Assembly: GCA_003538615.1 (NCBI GenBank) | Contig: DPRT01000055.1 | Span: forward strand, 19,474-31,767 | Length of the DNA stretch: 12,294 bases | Direction: 5' to 3' | Source: Holophagaceae bacterium | GTDB lineage: Bacteria > Acidobacteriota > Holophagae > Holophagales > Holophagaceae | Shown: piece after piece, positions 7,219 to 12,294 of the stretch | Position numbering within the stretch: position 1 is the stretch's first letter | How the letters are laid out: each line of letters opens with the position of its first letter | The notes under the pieces: model-generated | Database searches by the model: none | What the model was told of the DNA's origin: nothing | Seen by the model: only the letters and a program-made list of their open reading frames with translations | Translations under genes and position numbers: made by a program

Positions 7219-9009
7219 GCCGGACCAGTGATCCCTGGGGGGTCGGCAGGAGCTGGAGGGTCCCCCCGTAGGCGGTCATGAGCTGCGCGCAGGCTGGCAG
7301 GCCCGCCCCGGGCCTCCGGCCCAGGTCCGGATCCTCGGGCCGCAAGCCGGAAAACGGCTCGAAGGCGTGCTCGATGCGCTCTGGCGGGATGGAACCGCCC
7401 TCGTCTTCCAGTTCCAGCCGGAAGTGCCGCTTCCCGCCCCAGGAGCGGATCCGGATCCGGCCCGGGCCGCCTCCCTGGGCGTGGGACACCAGGTGCCCCA
7501 GCAGCTCGGAGAAGTCCGTGTACACGCAGTAGATCAGATCCCTGGGGGCCTGGAGGTTGAGCTCCAGGGGAAGCTCCCCGGGCAGGGTTCCGTCCGCCTG
7601 GAAGATCTCCAGTTCCTGTCGCATCAGGTCGTGCAGATGGATCCATTCCGGGGCGCTGGCTTCAGCCTGGCCAGCCCGCCGCAACAGCGCGCGCACCAGG
7701 TCATCCACCTGGGAGATGGATCGCCGGATCGTCTCCATGGACCGGTGGCAGACCTCCCGCTCCTCGGGAGGCGGGACATCGGCCCGCTCCATGTGGACGG
7801 ACAGATTGTGGCTCTCCACTTTGAGCACTTTCACCGGCACCTGGAGGCGCTGGGCCATCTGCTGGAAAAGCCCGCCCAGGGCGGTTTTCCGGTCCTGGGC
7901 CCCCAGGGCCCGCTGGGCCTCCTTCAGGGCCACGTAGGTGGATTCGAGCCCCTCGTAGCTCGTGCCAAGGGCGCGGCTGGTCTCATCCAGGTGCGCGATG
8001 AGCTCGGCGTTCTCCAGGCTCACCTGGAGCGTACCGGCATAGAGGGCGGCCAGTTCCTGCTCGAAAGGCAGGAAGGCCTGCTCAGCGCGGTCCGCGGCGA
8101 GGATCCCCCACAGGCAGTCCTCTCCGGAGCGGCTGCGCAGCGGCAGCAGCAGCGCCTGGGCCTTGGGATCCCAGAGGCCGAGATCGATGCCCTGCTCCCA
8201 GGCGGGGGTCTGCCGGAGCTCTGCGTTCATGAGCACCGCGTCTCCCGGAAGGGCCTCCGACCCTGCGGCCATGGGGTGTTCCTTCGGCAGCACTGGCATG
8301 TCCTGGAACCCCGCGGCCCCCCAGGCGCGCCCCTGGAAATAGGCGCCGCTCCCGTGGAGGCGGTAGGCTGACAGGTGGTCCAATCGGAGTTCCTCACGGA
8401 GCCGGTCGAGCACCCGCGACAGGATCTCGTCCGCATCCCGGAGGGAGATGAGGTCCTTGCTCAGGGCCAGCAGGCGGGACAGGTGGTGGCTGCGCTGTTC
8501 CAGCGCGCCCTGGGCCTCCAGGAGCTTCCGGTTGCCCTCCTGGGCCTCCCGGAGCTGGGCCTCGAGGTGCTCCACCACCTGATGGGTGAACTGCCGGAGC
8601 GCCGCCCCTTCCCGGCCCTGTTCAAGCCTGTCCCGCTGGCCGCCCAGATAGGATTCCACCTGGCCCACGAAGAGGAAGGGATCGATGGGCTTGGAGATGA
8701 AGCCGTCACAGCCCGTCACCAGCGCCGTTTCCCGGTCGCTGCGCATGGTCTTGGCGGTGAGCGCCACGATCAGCGTTCCATCCATTTCCAGGTTCTGGCG
8801 GAGCTTGGTGGCCACCTCGAAACCCGACAGTCCGGGCAGGTTGATGTCCAGGAGGATCAGGGCAGGCTTCAGCTGGACGGCCATCTCATAGCCCTTCAGC
8901 CCGTCATCGGCCCAGTGGGCCTCGAAACCGGCCTGGGAGAGCAGCCGCTGGACCAGCCGCCAGTTCATGGCGTTGTCCTCGATGCAAAGGATCTTCTGGG
9001 GCGCGCTGC

Positions 9010-9013
<4 letters not shown>
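7193..9013 (-). CDS. Receiver-GAF protein with degenerate histidine-kinase module (pseudokinase response regulator)
   Basis: A 606-residue soluble protein. The N-terminal receiver domain (about 6-123) is intact: acidic Glu12/Asp13, phospho-acceptor Asp56 in [10 protein letters not shown], Thr86 and Lys108. A coiled coil (about 125-178) leads to a GAF domain (about 178-340), a second helix, and a HisKA/HATPase-like module (about 365-603). In that module the place of the phosphorylated histidine reads MAQRLQVP (Gln388) instead of the usual A-H-E-x-x-N-P. The N-box reads LLGHLVSHA (504-512) with histidines where Mg-binding asparagines are expected, and the G2 box reads GAGLPA. Autokinase activity is therefore unlikely. 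ATG 9013 overlaps the upstream kinase stop as ATGA, with GGAG five nt before it, indicating coupled translation and a likely kinase-receiver pair. No DNA-binding or enzymatic output domain is visible. Confidence 0.85.
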
Positions 9014-10680
<1,667 letters not shown>

Positions 10681-10713
10681 AGGGGGAAGTCCGGGATCGG
10701 CTCCAGCCTAGCA

Positions 10714-10723
10714 GTAGCGCTAC
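10714..10723. repeat. Perfect 10-bp palindrome at the MCP stop codon
   Basis: GTAGCGCTAC is fully self-complementary and includes the TAG stop of the MCP gene. It has no loop and no U-tract, so it is not a terminator; it may be chance. It lies in the 39-nt gap before the kinase gene. Confidence 0.3.
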
Positions 10724-12294
10724 AGCTTGAAGAGGTTCACTTCCCGATTGAGCATGTGGACCTGGACACCCAGCTGCTCCACGGCGCCGCTGGAGGCGCC
10801 GATGGCCCGCTCGCCTTCCAGGGCCTTCCCCAGCACCCGGTTCATGGTCTCCTTCAGAGACAGCACATGATTCTCCTGGCGGGCCAGGATCTCGTGCAGG
10901 CTGCTGGCCAGGGCCCGGACCTGCTCCGTGGCCCGGGCGATCTCGTCGCTGCCCGTGCTCTGCTCCCGGGTGGAATCCCGGACCACACTGGTGGCCTCCT
11001 GGACATTCATGGCCAGCGACAGGATGTAGTTGCTGGTCTGCTGCTGCTCTGCCATGACCGAGCGGATGGTCTCCACCTGGTGGTGGATGTTGCGGTTGGC
11101 CTCGTGGATGAGGGACGCCTGGCCGCCCTGCTGGAGGGTCTCGCTGAGGATGCTCTCCACCACGCTGTCCATCTCGCCCACGGATTCGAGGATCGCCTGG
11201 AGGGCCTCTTCGCTCTGGGCCACGGATTCGGCGCCGTCCCGCACCGCATCGATGCCCAGCTCCACCTGCTGGTAGGCCTTCCGGATCTCGGCCAGGAGTG
11301 TCCGAATGATCTGCTGGATCTCCTGGGTGGAGCGCCCGGTCTGCTCGGCCAGCTGCTTGATTTCGTCCGCCACCACCGAGAACCCCTTGGACTGCCCGTC
11401 GCCACTCCCACCCTGGGAGGCGATGATGGCCGCATTCAGCGCGAGGAGGTTCGTCTGCTGGGCCTGGGCTCCGATGTAGTCGAGGATCTTGGTGATGTCC
11501 GCACCCTGCTGGAGGAGGGTCCGCGTGGTCCCGTGGAAATCCTGGACGACCCGGTCGATGACCTGGATCTTGTCCCGGTTCCGGGCCACCAGTTCCATGC
11601 CCCGGGCCGCCGTGTGGATCACCCGCTTGGCGTAGCGCTGGGCGATCTTCACGCTGTCGTCGATGGCGGAGGTGCTCTGTTCGAGGTTCTCCGCGAACTC
11701 CTTGGTGTGCTCGGCGTGCCCCGCCAGGTGGTCCACGTTCTTGCCCACGTTCTTGATGGCGATGTCGAAATCGCGGATGGCGGAGGTGATGCCCTCCACC
11801 ACCATCAGCAGCTCGTCCATGCTCTGGTTGATTTGCTGCACGGAGGCGGCCATCTCCACGATGGTGGCGTTGGTGCTCTCTGAGGCCAGGCTCAGCTCCA
11901 TGGAACTCGCGCTGATGCTGATGGAGGTATCCGTCAGCTCGTTGATCTCCTGGTGGAAGGACTCGATGAGCTCCCGCTGGCCGTGGCTGGACTGGCGGAC
12001 CCCGTCGGCGGACTCCCGGATCGCGCTGGAGGCCTTGGCCAGGTCTCGGCTGGCGGAGCGGATCTGGACCACCATGCCCCGCAAGCTCCCCACCATGCGG
12101 CCGAATCCCTGCGCCAGCGTCGCCACCTCGTCGTCGCTGTAGACCGTCTCCAGGCTGTCGATGCGGCCCTCCCCGACCCGCTGGGCGTTGCGGCTCAGCA
12201 GGATCAGGGGCTGCTGCACATCGCGCAGAATGAGCTGGATGAAATAAACCAGGAAGAGCGAGGCCATAACCAGGATGGCGAGGTTGGGCCGGAG
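10720..12294 (-). CDS. Methyl-accepting chemotaxis protein (N-terminus beyond right edge)
   Basis: The visible 524 residues begin inside a membrane helix (about 5-22 of the visible part), so any extracellular sensor and first TM lie outside the window. The frame stays open to the edge, so the ATG at 12267 is not the true start. A HAMP domain follows (about 24-75), then a very long helical hairpin. The signalling tip near visible residues 275-315 has QTNLLALNAAI and GFSVVADEIKQLAEQT, the standard MCP core that normally contacts CheA and CheW. The tip is altered: the usual glutamate after NAAI is Ile, and the loop IASQGGSGDGQSKGF is about three residues longer than the common form. No C-terminal CheR-docking pentapeptide is present. 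It is first of three signalling genes in this window; whether it feeds a chemotaxis array or the neighbouring kinase is open. Confidence 0.92.
   Translation of the reverse strand, partial: LRPNLAILVMASLFLVYFIQLILRDVQQPLILLSRNAQRVGEGRIDSLETVYSDDEVATLAQGFGRMVGSLRGMVVQIRSASRDLAKASSAIRESADGVRQSSHGQRELIESFHQEINELTDTSISISASSMELSLASESTNATIVEMAASVQQINQSMDELLMVVEGITSAIRDFDIAIKNVGKNVDHLAGHAEHTKEFAENLEQSTSAIDDSVKIAQRYAKRVIHTAARGMELVARNRDKIQVIDRVVQDFHGTTRTLLQQGADITKILDYIGAQAQQTNLLALNAAIIASQGGSGDGQSKGFSVVADEIKQLAEQTGRSTQEIQQIIRTLLAEIRKAYQQVELGIDAVRDGAESVAQSEEALQAILESVGEMDSVVESILSETLQQGGQASLIHEANRNIHHQVETIRSVMAEQQQTSNYILSLAMNVQEATSVVRDSTREQSTGSDEIARATEQVRALASSLHEILARQENHVLSLKETMNRVLGKALEGERAIGASSGAVEQLGVQVHMLNREVNLFKL

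Noticed and set aside
12265..12267. ATG at 12267 as the start of the MCP
   Set aside because: It lies inside a membrane helix whose sequence (LRPNLAILV) continues upstream in the same open frame to the window edge, so the gene is truncated here.

Overview
This is a GC-rich window (about two thirds G+C by eye) from a Gram-negative bacterium. The Gram-negative reading rests on a secreted MltD-type lytic transglycosylase, a heptose-bisphosphate-phosphatase-like HAD enzyme and a TolB-like propeller. Gene content and protein style recall Acidobacteriota of the Holophaga/Geothrix group, but no rRNA or species marker is present, so this placement is a guess. Almost everything is on the minus strand; the only plus-strand gene is a CoA-transferase subunit.

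Left part (1-625). The 5' part of an ABC-F ATPase gene runs off the left edge. Upstream of it lie a hairpin terminator and a complete tRNA-Ala(GGC) with its own promoter.

Middle block (625-6425). Six minus-strand genes are packed with overlaps or gaps of 4-40 nt and probably form one operon. In transcription order they are a secreted TolB-like propeller, a GmhB-like HAD phosphatase, sfsA, gcvT, gcvH and a LysM-bearing membrane-bound lytic transglycosylase (mltD-like). gcvT and gcvH encode two of the glycine cleavage parts; gcvP and lpd are not here. The other genes concern the envelope or are poorly understood.

Single plus-strand gene (6499-7218). This is a complete scoA (3-oxoacid CoA-transferase subunit A) without the subunit B gene that normally follows. 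It is divergent from the TolB-like gene across 73 bp, and its 3' end overlaps the next convergent gene by 26 bp.

Right part (7193-12294). Three minus-strand signalling genes are read in this order: a membrane-anchored methyl-accepting chemotaxis protein (MCP; N-terminus beyond the right edge) with an altered signalling tip, a complete transmembrane HAMP histidine kinase, and a translationally coupled receiver-GAF protein whose C-terminal histidine-kinase module has lost its phosphorylatable histidine and its main ATP-site residues. This set is the most unusual part of the window. It looks like a dedicated phosphorelay in which an active kinase modifies the receiver of a pseudokinase protein, with an MCP encoded in front. 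No cheA, cheW, cheR, cheB or DNA-binding output domain is visible.
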